From NCBI GenBank assembly GCA_037481695.1, contig JBBFLE010000010.1:62001-126000 (forward strand): a stretch of DNA of 64,000 bases. Direction: 5' to 3'. This document shows, one piece after another, positions 25,327-34,056 of the stretch (positions within the stretch are counted from its first letter, which is position 1; the number at the start of each line of letters is the position of its first letter). Source of the DNA: a bacterium. Lineage in GTDB: Bacteria; Desulfobacterota; Desulfocorpusculales; Desulfocorpusculum. The notes beneath the pieces are model-generated. The model did not search any database, was not told the DNA's origin, and saw only the letters and a list, made by a program, of their open reading frames with translations. The position numbers and the translations under genes were made by a program.

Positions 25327-26981
25327 GGCCTCTCCTTCCTGGCCACAGGAGCCTTGGGCCCTGGAGAGAGAATCACCCTGGTTTTCCAGTTCAGGTCATC
25401 TTTTTGAGGGAAGTCCAGCCTCTGATGGTAAAGCCCGAAGCGGCTTTCTGTCCTGTAGAGGGAGGCCAGGGCAGCCATGCGGGCCGAGAAGAGCCCTGCC
25501 TTGGCCTCCATGAGCTTCATGATCTCGTGGGGCTGCCTGGCTGGAAGATCCTCCTGATCCAGCAACATGCCCTCGGTCTCCCTCAGAAATCTTGTAAGCT
25601 TGAGCTGTGACTTGGGAGGCGCCACGTACTCATTGACAAGCCTCCTGAACTTGTACTCGAATTCTCTGACAGAAACCCCAAGTTTCCCCTCATGGTGCCT
25701 GGCCAGAGTTTCCTGCAAACGATCCAGGGTTTCCTTCAGGCCCGGGTTTTGGGGCCTGTCCTCTCTCAAGAAGGCAACCCTTTGGGCCGCAGCCTCTCCC
25801 ATGACCATTGCCCCTACAAGAAACCCGTAGGGATTGGCCAGACAGTCCCCGGCAGCATAGAGCCCCTTTACGGTTGTTTCTCCAAAATCATCTGCTACGA
25901 AGCCCGCAAGTCCATGCCCTCCGCACAAGTAAACCTCGCTCATGACCACTTCCACGGGATCACGCCTCAGATCCAGACCCTTTTTCTTGAAATAGTCCCT
26001 CATGGTGGGCCTTTCTGTCTCGAAGATACCATCCTCTATGAGGCGGATGGTCTCTTCAGGCAGGTGTGCGCAGGAAAAACCTATGGGTCCTCTGCCACAG
26101 CGGATCTCCTCCAGCATGGCCTTAGCCCTAAGCCCTGCAGGAGCCCTCTCCATCCCCACGGGGTCGTATCTCTCCATGAAACGCTCGCCCAGCCCGTTGA
26201 CCAGCCAGGCCCCGTGTCTTATAAAGGTGGATTGGCCCGGGCCGTTGAAATCCTTGGTCATGGAGGATGTGGCCGTGTACTCGAAGCCTGTGAGCTCTGC
26301 CCCTGCTTCAAACCCCATCTTCCAGGCCTCTCCATTGCACCATGGGCAGTCAAAGGTGCCGTGCAGGTACCCGGTATTGGGCAGGCCTATGCGGGCTGCC
26401 CCTCCCATGGCCAGTAGCACGGCCGGGGCCAAGAAGGCCCTCAGCACCCCTTGCCTCAGATCCAGTGCCACGGCCCCGGCAGCATGCTCCCCCTCCTTGA
26501 TGAGAGCCAATGCCACGTGCCGGTTATAGACTCTGGTGCTGGTGGCCTCCACCTTCTTGGCCAGGATTTTCTTCAGGTCCCCTCTCATCTCCACCAAGAA
26601 GCGACCCTTGGGGTGGAAAGACCCCACTATGTACTGGCCCTTGGAATCCCTGGGAAACTCGCAGCCCCAATCCTCAAGTTTCCTCAATAGATCAAAAGAT
26701 CTCTCTGCTATGACCTGGCTTATGGTGGGATCCAGAATACCCTCTGTTACCATCTGGATGGCCTCGATGTATTCCTCCACCGTGGCAACACCCGGGACCA
26801 CCACATTGTTCAGGGCGTCCATGCCCCTGCCCGCTGCCCCAGACCTTGATATCTCTGCCTTTTCCAACAAGACCACATCCAGGGCAGGCACAGCCTCAGC
26901 TGCCTTTATGGCTGCCATGCACCCTGCAGCCCCTCCTCCCAGGATAAGAAAATCCGCTGTCAAGACCTCGACTTCATTCAT
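25323..26981 (-). CDS. FAD-dependent fumarate reductase/AprA-like flavoprotein subunit
   Basis: Protein of 552 residues. The N-terminal dinucleotide fold (FLILGGGAAGCMAAIKAAEA), the SRSGAAGRGMDALNNV segment and the C-terminal VKGLYAAGDCLANPYGF block define the succinate dehydrogenase/fumarate reductase/APS reductase flavoprotein superfamily; the tail ESRFGLYHQRLDFPQKDD is also typical. It lacks a signal peptide, so it acts in the cytoplasm. Similarity by eye is closest to AprA-like proteins, but it is about 100 residues shorter and not the sulfate-reduction enzyme itself. Its place between TctA and a ferredoxin suggests it reduces or oxidises the imported carboxylate (inference). Confidence 0.85.
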   Translation of the reverse strand: MNEVEVLTADFLILGGGAAGCMAAIKAAEAVPALDVVLLEKAEISRSGAAGRGMDALNNVVVPGVATVEEYIEAIQMVTEGILDPTISQVIAERSFDLLRKLEDWGCEFPRDSKGQYIVGSFHPKGRFLVEMRGDLKKILAKKVEATSTRVYNRHVALALIKEGEHAAGAVALDLRQGVLRAFLAPAVLLAMGGAARIGLPNTGYLHGTFDCPWCNGEAWKMGFEAGAELTGFEYTATSSMTKDFNGPGQSTFIRHGAWLVNGLGERFMERYDPVGMERAPAGLRAKAMLEEIRCGRGPIGFSCAHLPEETIRLIEDGIFETERPTMRDYFKKKGLDLRRDPVEVVMSEVYLCGGHGLAGFVADDFGETTVKGLYAAGDCLANPYGFLVGAMVMGEAAAQRVAFLREDRPQNPGLKETLDRLQETLARHHEGKLGVSVREFEYKFRRLVNEYVAPPKSQLKLTRFLRETEGMLLDQEDLPARQPHEIMKLMEAKAGLFSARMAALASLYRTESRFGLYHQRLDFPQKDDLNWKTRVILSPGPKAPVARKERP

Positions 26982-27018
26982 GAGAACCCCTTTTCCATGG
27001 ATGCTCTACCCCCAGAAT

Positions 27019-28536
27019 TCAAAGCCCTTTCTCCTCATCGGCTTCAAAGGCCTGCTGCCTGCCTTTGCGGATCGCCGGCAATGCCATGAGCAAGAGCAAG
27101 AGGGCGGCCGAGATCAAGAAGGCCAGAGACATGGGCCTTGTGAGCAGGATCAAGGGATCCCCTCTGGAGATGAGCATGGCCCTTCTTAGGTTTTCCTCCA
27201 TCATGGGACCCAGTACAAAGCCCAAGATCAGGGGAGCTGGCTCGCACTCCAGGCGCAGGAAAATATATCCCAGAAGACCCAGCAGGGCCGTAAGTCCCAC
27301 ATCGAAGCTGTTGTTGTTCACCGCGTAGATCCCCACCGAGCAGAAAAGCAGTATGGCAGGGTAAAGCAGCCTGTAAGGCACGGAAAGCACCCTGACCCAA
27401 ATACCGATCAAGGGCAGGTTCAAGACCAGAAGCATCAGGTTTCCCACCCACATGGACACAATAACGCCCCAAAAAAGGGCCGGATTGGAGCTTATGACCC
27501 TTGGGCCCGGCTGGATTCCGTGGATCATCATGGCTCCGGCCATCATGGCCAGGACCACGTTGGGAGGTATGCCAAGGGTCAGAAGAGGCACAAAAGAAGT
27601 CTGGGCCGCAGCATTGTTGGCCGACTCAGGCGCAGCAACTCCTCTAATGTTTCCCCTGCCGAAGCTCTCGGGCTCCTTGGAGCTTTTCTTTTCCAGCATA
27701 TAGGCACTGAAAGAACTTAGGATGGCACCCCCTCCCGGCAAAATACCCAGAAGGGAGCCACAAAGGGTTCCCCTCAGGACTGCTGGAAAAGCTTCTCTTA
27801 TGTCCTTCCAGGTCAACCAGAAGCCTGCCAGCCTCTGCTTCAAGAGCTCCCTTTTTTCTTCTTTCTCCAGGGCTGCCAGGATCTGTGAGATCCCGAAAAG
27901 CCCCATGGCCAGGGAAACAAAACCGATTCCATCGGTCAGCTCCGGCACACCAAAACAGAATCTCTGGATGCCGCTTGTGACATCTGTGCCCACCATGCCC
28001 AAAAGCAGACCCAAGAGAATCATGCCCACTGCTTTCAAGACCGATCCTGAGGCCAACACAACCGATCCCAGAAGCCCAAAGACCATGAGAGAGAAGTACT
28101 CTGCCGGGCCGAAGCCCAGGGCCAGCTCGGCAAGGGGAACTGCCATAAAGGCCAGCACAAGCGTTGCAAAACAACCTGCCAGAAAAGAGCCCCATGCTGA
28201 TATTGCCAGGGCCGTCCCTGCCCTGCCCTGCCTGGCCATTTGATAGCCGTCCAGGCAGGTCACCACTGAGGAGGCTTCTCCCGGTAAGTTGACCAGGATG
28301 GAGGTGGTGGAACCCCCGTACTGGGCTCCGTAGTATATCCCTGCCAGCATGATGAGGGCCGAAACCGGTGGAAGAGTAAACGTTGTGGGAAGCAAGATGG
28401 CCAGTGTCTGCACCGGTCCTATGCCAGGCAAGACTCCGATAAGGGTTCCTATGAGGGCTCCCAGAAAACAGTAGAACAGGTTCTGGGGGGAGGCCACGGT
28501 CTGGAAACCCAGGGCTAAGTTGGCCAGAAGCTCCAA
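27019..28536 (-). CDS. tctA: Tripartite tricarboxylate transporter, large permease TctA
   Basis: Membrane protein of 505 residues with 11-12 predicted helices. Family blocks include GALIGTLIGVLPGIGPVQTL at the N-terminus, YYGAQYGGSTTSILVNLPGE, and the internal repeat PGGGAILSSFSAY/ESANNAAAQTSFVPLLTLGIP. I place the start at TTG 28536, which follows GGAGGAAAGG and lies 10 bp after the TctB stop; the longer frame to 28608 would overlap tctB. It forms the channel of a sodium- or proton-driven secondary importer with TctB and the binding protein TctC. Confidence 0.92.
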   Translation of the reverse strand: MELLANLALGFQTVASPQNLFYCFLGALIGTLIGVLPGIGPVQTLAILLPTTFTLPPVSALIMLAGIYYGAQYGGSTTSILVNLPGEASSVVTCLDGYQMARQGRAGTALAISAWGSFLAGCFATLVLAFMAVPLAELALGFGPAEYFSLMVFGLLGSVVLASGSVLKAVGMILLGLLLGMVGTDVTSGIQRFCFGVPELTDGIGFVSLAMGLFGISQILAALEKEEKRELLKQRLAGFWLTWKDIREAFPAVLRGTLCGSLLGILPGGGAILSSFSAYMLEKKSSKEPESFGRGNIRGVAAPESANNAAAQTSFVPLLTLGIPPNVVLAMMAGAMMIHGIQPGPRVISSNPALFWGVIVSMWVGNLMLLVLNLPLIGIWVRVLSVPYRLLYPAILLFCSVGIYAVNNNSFDVGLTALLGLLGYIFLRLECEPAPLILGFVLGPMMEENLRRAMLISRGDPLILLTRPMSLAFLISAALLLLLMALPAIRKGRQQAFEADEEKGL

Positions 28537-28546
28537 GCCTTTCCTC

Positions 28547-29023
28547 CTATCCTGTGTTTCCCAAAAAATGCGGCCACACACCCAGGGGCATGCCCAGGCC
28601 ATAGACAAAAAGGGCTGTCACCAGGATGGCAAGCACCGCGGCATTGAGCAAAGACTCCAAGAGACTCCACTTTGGGTGGGCCATGCTGGAGACAAGAACC
28701 AGAAGAAAGCTCGAAAGCAAAAGGCCCAGGGGCCTTAGGGCAAGGCCAAAGAAGAACACGGTCCCCAAGACCAAAAGCAGGGGGCGGCATTGAATTGCCT
28801 GTGCATCCTGGATCTGGGCAGAGTCTCTCCTCAAGGAGCGAAGACATACAACCACGCCTATCCCCAACAGGCAAAGGCTCACCATGAATGGGAAATACCC
28901 GGGACCCATTCGGGCCGCGGTTCCCATGGGGTAACCAAGGGAAAGCAGAAGCCCGGCCAGTGCGAACCCAATGAAGAGCAAACCTGAAAAGAGCTCTTTT
29001 CTGTGTTGGATCTTGATCTTCAC
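28547..29023 (-). CDS. tctB: Tripartite tricarboxylate transporter, small permease TctB
   Basis: Membrane protein of 158 residues with four hydrophobic helices (about 10-30, 40-58, 80-108, 122-150) and the TctB opening LFSGLLFIGFALAGLLLSLGYPMGTAARMGPGYFPF. It starts at GTG behind a GGAG site, 33 bp after tctC, and is followed closely by tctA. This is the normal C-B-A order of TTT systems. Confidence 0.9.
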   Translation of the reverse strand: MKIKIQHRKELFSGLLFIGFALAGLLLSLGYPMGTAARMGPGYFPFMVSLCLLGIGVVVCLRSLRRDSAQIQDAQAIQCRPLLLVLGTVFFFGLALRPLGLLLSSFLLVLVSSMAHPKWSLLESLLNAAVLAILVTALFVYGLGMPLGVWPHFLGNTG

Positions 29024-29056
29024 ACGTGAGTTGCTCCAGTTGCCCGGGAAATCCTG

Positions 29057-30037
29057 TTACTCAGGCTTGAATCCAGAGGCCTGGATAACAGGCACCCAGC
29101 GTTTTCTGTCCTCTTGGATTATTCTGGCAAACTCCTCTGGTGTTGTGCCCGTGGGATCCACCCCCAGCTCCTTGATCTTGGAGACCACATCCGGGCTCTT
29201 CATGGCTTCCATCACTGCCTTGCTCAGGCGATCCACCGTGTCTTTGGGGGTCTTGGCAGGCACCACCAGCCCGTTCCAGCCCACTCCCTGGATTTCGGGA
29301 AAACCCAGCTCCAGAAAGGTGGGGATCTGCGGATGCTTCCTGCTGGTGCCGGCTGTGGCCAGGATTCTTATCTTCTCGGGATGGTGGGGAGACTGGGCCT
29401 CGTAGGTGTCTATGCCCATGGGAATCTGGCCCCCCATCAAGGCAGTAACCAGAGGGGCTGAGCCATTATATGGCACGTGCACCAGTTCCACCCCGGCATA
29501 CTTGCTCACCATGAGGCCGAAAAAGTGGGGAAGGCTTCCAGCAGCAGGAGAGCCGAAATTGGCCTCTTTGGGATGCTCCTTGATCCAATTTAAGAGCCCT
29601 TTGAAGTCCTTGACCGGTGAGGAAGCTGGAACCGAAAGCACGAACTGGTAAATGGTGATCTGAGATAGGGGCTGGAAGTCCTTGTCAGGATCATAGCCCA
29701 GCTTGCTATAAACCGCTGGGTTTACGACAAAGAGGGCGGGGTTCACCACAAGCATGGAGCTTCCATCAGCAGGAAGCCCCTTGGCGTACTCGGTGCCCAC
29801 CCGTCCTCCGGCCCCGGGCTTGTTCTCCACAATCACTGGTCTGCCCAAAGAAGTCTTGAGCTTCTCGGCCAGGATCCTGGCCACCACATCCGAGCCTCCT
29901 CCAGCTGGATAAGGCACCACGATCTTGATGGTATCCCCGGAACCCTGGGCCCAGGAGCCAGAGGCTGGTACAAAAGCGAGGGCCCCGGCCATAAACCCAA
30001 TGCTCCAAAAAAGTAATTTTCTTGAGAGCTTCTTCAT
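29057..30037 (-). CDS. tctC: Tripartite tricarboxylate transporter solute-binding protein TctC
   Basis: Periplasmic binding protein of 326 residues of the Bug family. The Sec signal peptide covers about residues 1-31 (MKKLSRKLLFWSIGFM, with a cleavable SWAQ end). The body contains the family blocks IVVPYPAGGGSDVVARILAEKL, IVENKPGAGGRVGTEYAKG and ELGFPEIQGVGWNGLVVPAKTP. GAGGTGAGG before the ATG at 30037 fixes the start over the longer frame to 30142. It is the first gene of the operon. Ligands of this family are varied carboxylates, and this one is unknown. Confidence 0.93.
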   Translation of the reverse strand: MKKLSRKLLFWSIGFMAGALAFVPASGSWAQGSGDTIKIVVPYPAGGGSDVVARILAEKLKTSLGRPVIVENKPGAGGRVGTEYAKGLPADGSSMLVVNPALFVVNPAVYSKLGYDPDKDFQPLSQITIYQFVLSVPASSPVKDFKGLLNWIKEHPKEANFGSPAAGSLPHFFGLMVSKYAGVELVHVPYNGSAPLVTALMGGQIPMGIDTYEAQSPHHPEKIRILATAGTSRKHPQIPTFLELGFPEIQGVGWNGLVVPAKTPKDTVDRLSKAVMEAMKSPDVVSKIKELGVDPTGTTPEEFARIIQEDRKRWVPVIQASGFKPE

Positions 30038-30309
30038 GATCCTCACCTCCAGCTGGTTTTGTGAGCCTGGTCTTGCAGAAGGCGCAAAAGTAACTCTTGC
30101 ACCCAGAGGATGGTAGACACGGCCTGTTCGGGTGTCAAGCAAAAGGCTTGTGCACTTGGGGGAAAACAGTTTGGCTGAAGGTGAACCTGAAAAAAATTTC
30201 TTGTGGTGCTCTTGACCTGTTTTATGAGCCTTTTAATCTGGTAATCAAAAGGGTTTCTAAAGAGTCCCTGCTCCTAGGCAGGGCAAAGCATTAAAAGGGG
30301 GTGGTGGAC

Positions 30310-30612
30310 ATGGCAGCCGATAGAAAGAGGGTGGTTGTACCCATGGTCAACATCATGCACGACGAAGACGACAGCGGATTTCGCATCGAGGTGGACCTGG
30401 CAGGGGCATCCAAAGACAGCGTGGAGCTGGACATGGGCACTGCCGGATTTTGTGTCAGGGCCGAAGCAGACTCCTTAAGGTATGAAAGTTGTTTCATGTT
30501 GGCCCATGAGGTGAAGCCCCAAGAGGCCAAGGCCAAGTTTGAATCAGGGCTTTTGACAGTGACGGTGCCCTTCAGGGAAACCATCCATGGTCACAAGGTA
30601 ACCATCGAATGA
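30310..30612 (+). CDS. Small Hsp20/alpha-crystallin-like protein
   Basis: Predicted protein of 100 residues covering a minimal alpha-crystallin domain: FRIEVDLAGASKDSVELDM at the start and AKFESGLLTVTVPF at the end, matching the A-x-x-x-n-G-v-L signature of small heat-shock proteins. The N-terminal arm and C-terminal I-x-I tail of classical sHsps are very short or absent, so oligomerisation may be limited. GGGGGTGGTG upstream places the start at ATG 30310; two GTG codons before it are also in frame. It is a monocistronic unit closed by a terminator. Chaperone function is family inference. Confidence 0.7.
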   Translation: MAADRKRVVVPMVNIMHDEDDSGFRIEVDLAGASKDSVELDMGTAGFCVRAEADSLRYESCFMLAHEVKPQEAKAKFESGLLTVTVPFRETIHGHKVTIE

Positions 30613-30634
30613 GTTTCTTTGCCATTCTTGAAGA

Positions 30635-30673
30635 GGGGCCCTAGCTGACAAGGGCCCCGTTTCTTCTCTTCCC
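30635..30673 (+). terminator. Rho-independent terminator after the Hsp20-like gene
   Basis: GGGGCCCT (30635-30642) pairs with AGGGCCCC (30651-30658) across an 8-nt loop and is followed by GTTTCTTCTCTTCC. Confidence 0.8.
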
Positions 30674-30821
30674 TGCATCTTAGTGCAAAGCAAAGCCCAG
30701 CGCCTGGAAGATACCCCTGGCTCAGCCGTTATCTTGTTCCTGCAGGGGGCCGGATTTCTTATGCCATTGGTACTTGGAGTGGCCCGAGCGTGGTATACTT
30801 GCCTCACCAAGGAGGTATGCC

Positions 30822-32510
30822 ATGCTGGCCAGGATCGATCCCACCAGCACCCAGAGCTGGAGCAGGTTGAAGCAGCACTTCCAAGAGGTCAAGGATCTCC
30901 ACATGAGGGATCTTTTTCTGAAAGATCCAGAGAGATTCCAGAGGTTCTCCCTCTGGTTGGGAGATGAGATCCTGGTGGATTTCTCCAAGAACAGGTTGAC
31001 CCAAAGGACTCTGGAGCTTCTGATGGATCTGGCCAGGGAGTGCAGATTGGAGATGGCCATAAGAAGCATGTTTTCTGCAGAGACCATCAATGAGACAGAG
31101 GGCAGGGCCGTGCTCCATGTGGCCCTCAGGAATCTCTCCGGAGAATCAGTCTTGCTGGAGGGCCGAGACGTGATGCCTGAGGTGCGCTCGGTTTGGGAGA
31201 AGATGAAAGTCTTCTGCCAGGATGTGCGCTCGGGCAGGTGGTTGGGATACACGGGAAAACCCATCCGGGACATCGTAAACATAGGAATCGGGGGCTCTGA
31301 CCTGGGGCCGCGCATGGCAGCCCAGTGTTTGAGACCTTACGGCCACCCAGGGCTTTCTTTGCACTTTGTCTCCAACGTGGATGGGGCCCAGATCGTCCAG
31401 ACCCTGGAAGGCTTGGACCCAGAGGCTACTCTGTTCATGATCTCCTCCAAGAGCTTTACCACCCAGGAGACCATGACCAATGCCCATACGGCAAGGCAAT
31501 GGTTCCTCCACAGGGCCAAAGATCCGGCTCATGTGGCCCGGCACTTCGTGGCCATATCCACCCAAGCCGACAGGGTCAAGGCTTTCGGAATAGATCCTGC
31601 CAACATGTTCCAGTTTTGGGATTGGGTGGGGGGGAGGTTCTCCCTTTGGTCAGCCATAGGTCTGTCTTTGGCATGCTACATAGGCTTCGAGAGGTTCCAG
31701 GAGCTTCTCCAGGGAGCCCACGAGATGGATCTACATTTCAAAAACACCCCTCTGGAGAAAAACATCCCTGTCATTCTGGCCCTCATATCCATCTGGTACA
31801 ACAATTTTTTTGGCACCCATACAGAGGCCGTGATCCCCTATGACCAGTCCATGGAGAAGTTTCCCGCCTATCTCCAGCAGGCCAGCATGGAGAGTAATGG
31901 TAAGGCCCTGGACAGGGCGGGCCGCCGGGTCTCTTACGAGACAGCTCCCATCCTCTGGGGACAACCTGGAACAGACGGGCAGCATGCTTTCTTCCAGCTT
32001 CTTCACCAGGGCACAAGGCTGGTGCCTGCGGATTTTCTAGCCCCTGCCTTGAGCCATCATCAGGTGGGGCCCCATCATGACATCCTGCTTTCCAATTTTC
32101 TGGCCCAGACAGAGGCCCTCATGATGGGAAAGAGCCTCCAAGAGGTCCAGGAGGAGATGGCCTCCCAGGGTTTCTCTTCCCAGGAAATAGAAAGACTGGC
32201 CCCTTACAGAAGCTTCGAGGGAAACCGTCCTTCCAACACCATTCTTTTCCCAAAGCTCACCCCCAAGGTGCTGGGAAGCCTCATTGCCCTCTACGAGCAC
32301 AAGATCTTCGTGCAGGGGGTCATATGGAACATCTTCAGTTTTGACCAGTGGGGCGTGGAGCTGGGTAAGCAACTGGCAGGCAGGATCCTCAAGGAGTTGC
32401 AGGGGGCCCCGGCTCAAGGCAAACATGACGCATCCACCCTGGGACTCATGAGTGCCTTGCGCCTGATGAGAGAGAGGCAAGCCACTGCCAAGGACAGCCA
32501 GCCTCTGTAG
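30822..32510 (+). CDS. pgi: Glucose-6-phosphate isomerase
   Basis: Cytoplasmic glycolytic enzyme of 562 residues converting glucose-6-phosphate and fructose-6-phosphate. It has the long Pgi form with [14 protein letters not shown] (sugar-phosphate site), [14 protein letters not shown], the catalytic [10 protein letters not shown] segment with its glutamate, and the C-terminal catalytic lysine in GLMSALRL-adjacent sequence ([10 protein letters not shown] to the end). The ATG at 30822 follows AAGGAGGT; the frame to 30774 is over-extended. A TATACT box at 30794-30799 could be its -10 element. The neighbouring pfk-pyk pair and MalQ-GH13 fusion make a sugar-utilisation block. Confidence 0.93.
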   Translation: MLARIDPTSTQSWSRLKQHFQEVKDLHMRDLFLKDPERFQRFSLWLGDEILVDFSKNRLTQRTLELLMDLARECRLEMAIRSMFSAETINETEGRAVLHVALRNLSGESVLLEGRDVMPEVRSVWEKMKVFCQDVRSGRWLGYTGKPIRDIVNIGIGGSDLGPRMAAQCLRPYGHPGLSLHFVSNVDGAQIVQTLEGLDPEATLFMISSKSFTTQETMTNAHTARQWFLHRAKDPAHVARHFVAISTQADRVKAFGIDPANMFQFWDWVGGRFSLWSAIGLSLACYIGFERFQELLQGAHEMDLHFKNTPLEKNIPVILALISIWYNNFFGTHTEAVIPYDQSMEKFPAYLQQASMESNGKALDRAGRRVSYETAPILWGQPGTDGQHAFFQLLHQGTRLVPADFLAPALSHHQVGPHHDILLSNFLAQTEALMMGKSLQEVQEEMASQGFSSQEIERLAPYRSFEGNRPSNTILFPKLTPKVLGSLIALYEHKIFVQGVIWNIFSFDQWGVELGKQLAGRILKELQGAPAQGKHDASTLGLMSALRLMRERQATAKDSQPL

Positions 32511-32631
32511 TTCACCAGGAGTCAATGATGGAAGCCAAGTTTACCCTGAGCCCCGAGCTCAAGGGCTTGGCCAATGATTGGGGGTTGGTCTTTGATCGCT
32601 CCTGCAGGAAGGAATCTCCCTGGTTGCTTTA

Positions 32632-34056
32632 TCAGGCCGTTTCCAATATCTCCACCCTGTGGTTGGCCTGGGGATGGAGGGAAGAAGGACCCTCAGTCAG
32701 AATCACCAGCCCATGGGGGATCCCCTTTTGCTCCAGCCACTTGCGTATGTAATTCTTCCAGTCTTCTGGATGCTTTGGTTCCCAAACAGGGTGGATCCCT
32801 CTGCTTAGGCAAAGAGCTTCAAAGGTCTCATGACTGGAACTCACTGCCACAACCCATGGCAGGGGCCTGAATGCGGCTATGCTTCGGGCCGTGGCCCCTG
32901 TTTTGGTGGGCACAAAGATGGCCACAGGCTGGGTCCTCTCCAGGATGGCTCCCACGGCAGCTGCCAGCAGATCCCTGGGCTCAAGGGGCCCTTTCTTTTC
33001 CCAGTAATCTTGCCGGATCCAGGACTGGCTGGCCTCCACTTCCCGGGCTATGCGCTCCAGGGTCTCGACTGCCTCCAGAGGATAGCGCCCGGCTGCGGAT
33101 TCTGCCGAGAGCATGACACAGTCGGTTCCGTCCAGGATGGCATTGGCCACGTCTGTGGCCTCGGCACGGGTTGGTCTGGGGTGCTCTGTCATGGATTCCA
33201 GCATCTGGGTGGCTGTGATCACAGGCTTGCCAAGGATGTTACACTTCTTGATTATTTCCTTCTGGATGAGGGGGACCTGTTCTATGGGCATCTCCACACC
33301 CAGATCCCCCCTGGCGATCATTATTCCATCTGCCTCTTCGAGGATTTCATCCAGATTCTCCAGGGCCCTGCCACGCTCTATCTTGGCCAGAAGGAAAATC
33401 TCCTTGCCCAGCTCTCTGGCGGCCCCACGCACCTTTTTCAGGTCCATGGCGCTTTGCACAAAAGACTGGCTCAGGACATGGAGGCCGTTTTTGAGAGCAA
33501 ATTCCAGCCACTTCCTGTCCTGGGGTGTAAAGGCCTCTATGCCCAGGTCCACCCCGGGCAGGTTGAGACCCTTGTGGGACCTGAGCTCTCCTCCTGAGGT
33601 AACCACACAACGGATCTCATCCCCCCTGATCTCAATTACCTCCAGACCTATGATGCCGTCGTTTAGAAACACCTTGTTGCCAGGCCTCAGCTTCCTGGGA
33701 AGGTTCGGCAGTTCCACGCTGAAACCATGCTTGTCTCCCAGCAAGGGGGCTGTGGTTATTGTCAGCTCTCCACCCTTTTCCAGCCAAATGGGTTCAACGG
33801 CCAGCCTGCCTATGCGGATCTTGGGGCCTGGCAGATCCCCCAGAAGGGTGATGTGTGTGCCACAGCGCTCAGAGGCTCTTCTGAGTTGGGCCACCACCTC
33901 TTCATGCCACTTCTCGTCCCCGTGGGAGAAGTTGAGGCGGGCCACATCCATGCCTGCACGGATAAGGCCCTGCATGACACTCTGATCCTGGGAGGCCGGG
34001 CCTATGGTGCAAATTATCTTGGTCTTGCGGCCCCTGAGGGATTCTTTTCCCAACAT
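32632..34056 (-). CDS. pyk: Pyruvate kinase
   Basis: Enzyme of 474 residues converting phosphoenolpyruvate and ADP to pyruvate and ATP. N-terminal TKIICTIGPAS, the substrate and metal segment IMIARGDLGVEMPIEQVPLIQK, and KPVITATQMLESM are all intact. The C-terminal domain (about 345-474) is shortened at the FBP-site end compared with E. coli PykF. The ATG shares one base with the phosphofructokinase stop (TGATG), so the two are translationally coupled. It is convergent with pgi. It commits sugar carbon to pyruvate. Confidence 0.94.
   Translation of the reverse strand: MLGKESLRGRKTKIICTIGPASQDQSVMQGLIRAGMDVARLNFSHGDEKWHEEVVAQLRRASERCGTHITLLGDLPGPKIRIGRLAVEPIWLEKGGELTITTAPLLGDKHGFSVELPNLPRKLRPGNKVFLNDGIIGLEVIEIRGDEIRCVVTSGGELRSHKGLNLPGVDLGIEAFTPQDRKWLEFALKNGLHVLSQSFVQSAMDLKKVRGAARELGKEIFLLAKIERGRALENLDEILEEADGIMIARGDLGVEMPIEQVPLIQKEIIKKCNILGKPVITATQMLESMTEHPRPTRAEATDVANAILDGTDCVMLSAESAAGRYPLEAVETLERIAREVEASQSWIRQDYWEKKGPLEPRDLLAAAVGAILERTQPVAIFVPTKTGATARSIAAFRPLPWVVAVSSSHETFEALCLSRGIHPVWEPKHPEDWKNYIRKWLEQKGIPHGLVILTEGPSSLHPQANHRVEILETA

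Noticed and set aside
25323-26981. Adenylylsulfate reductase AprAB proper
   Set aside because: The flavoprotein is too short, and sat, aprB of normal form and qmo genes are absent; context is a carboxylate importer.
32525-32752. 75-codon plus-strand frame with an AGGAG site after pgi
   Set aside because: It overlaps the 3' end of pyruvate kinase by 120 bp on the opposite strand and its translation resembles no protein I know; not enough to call a gene.
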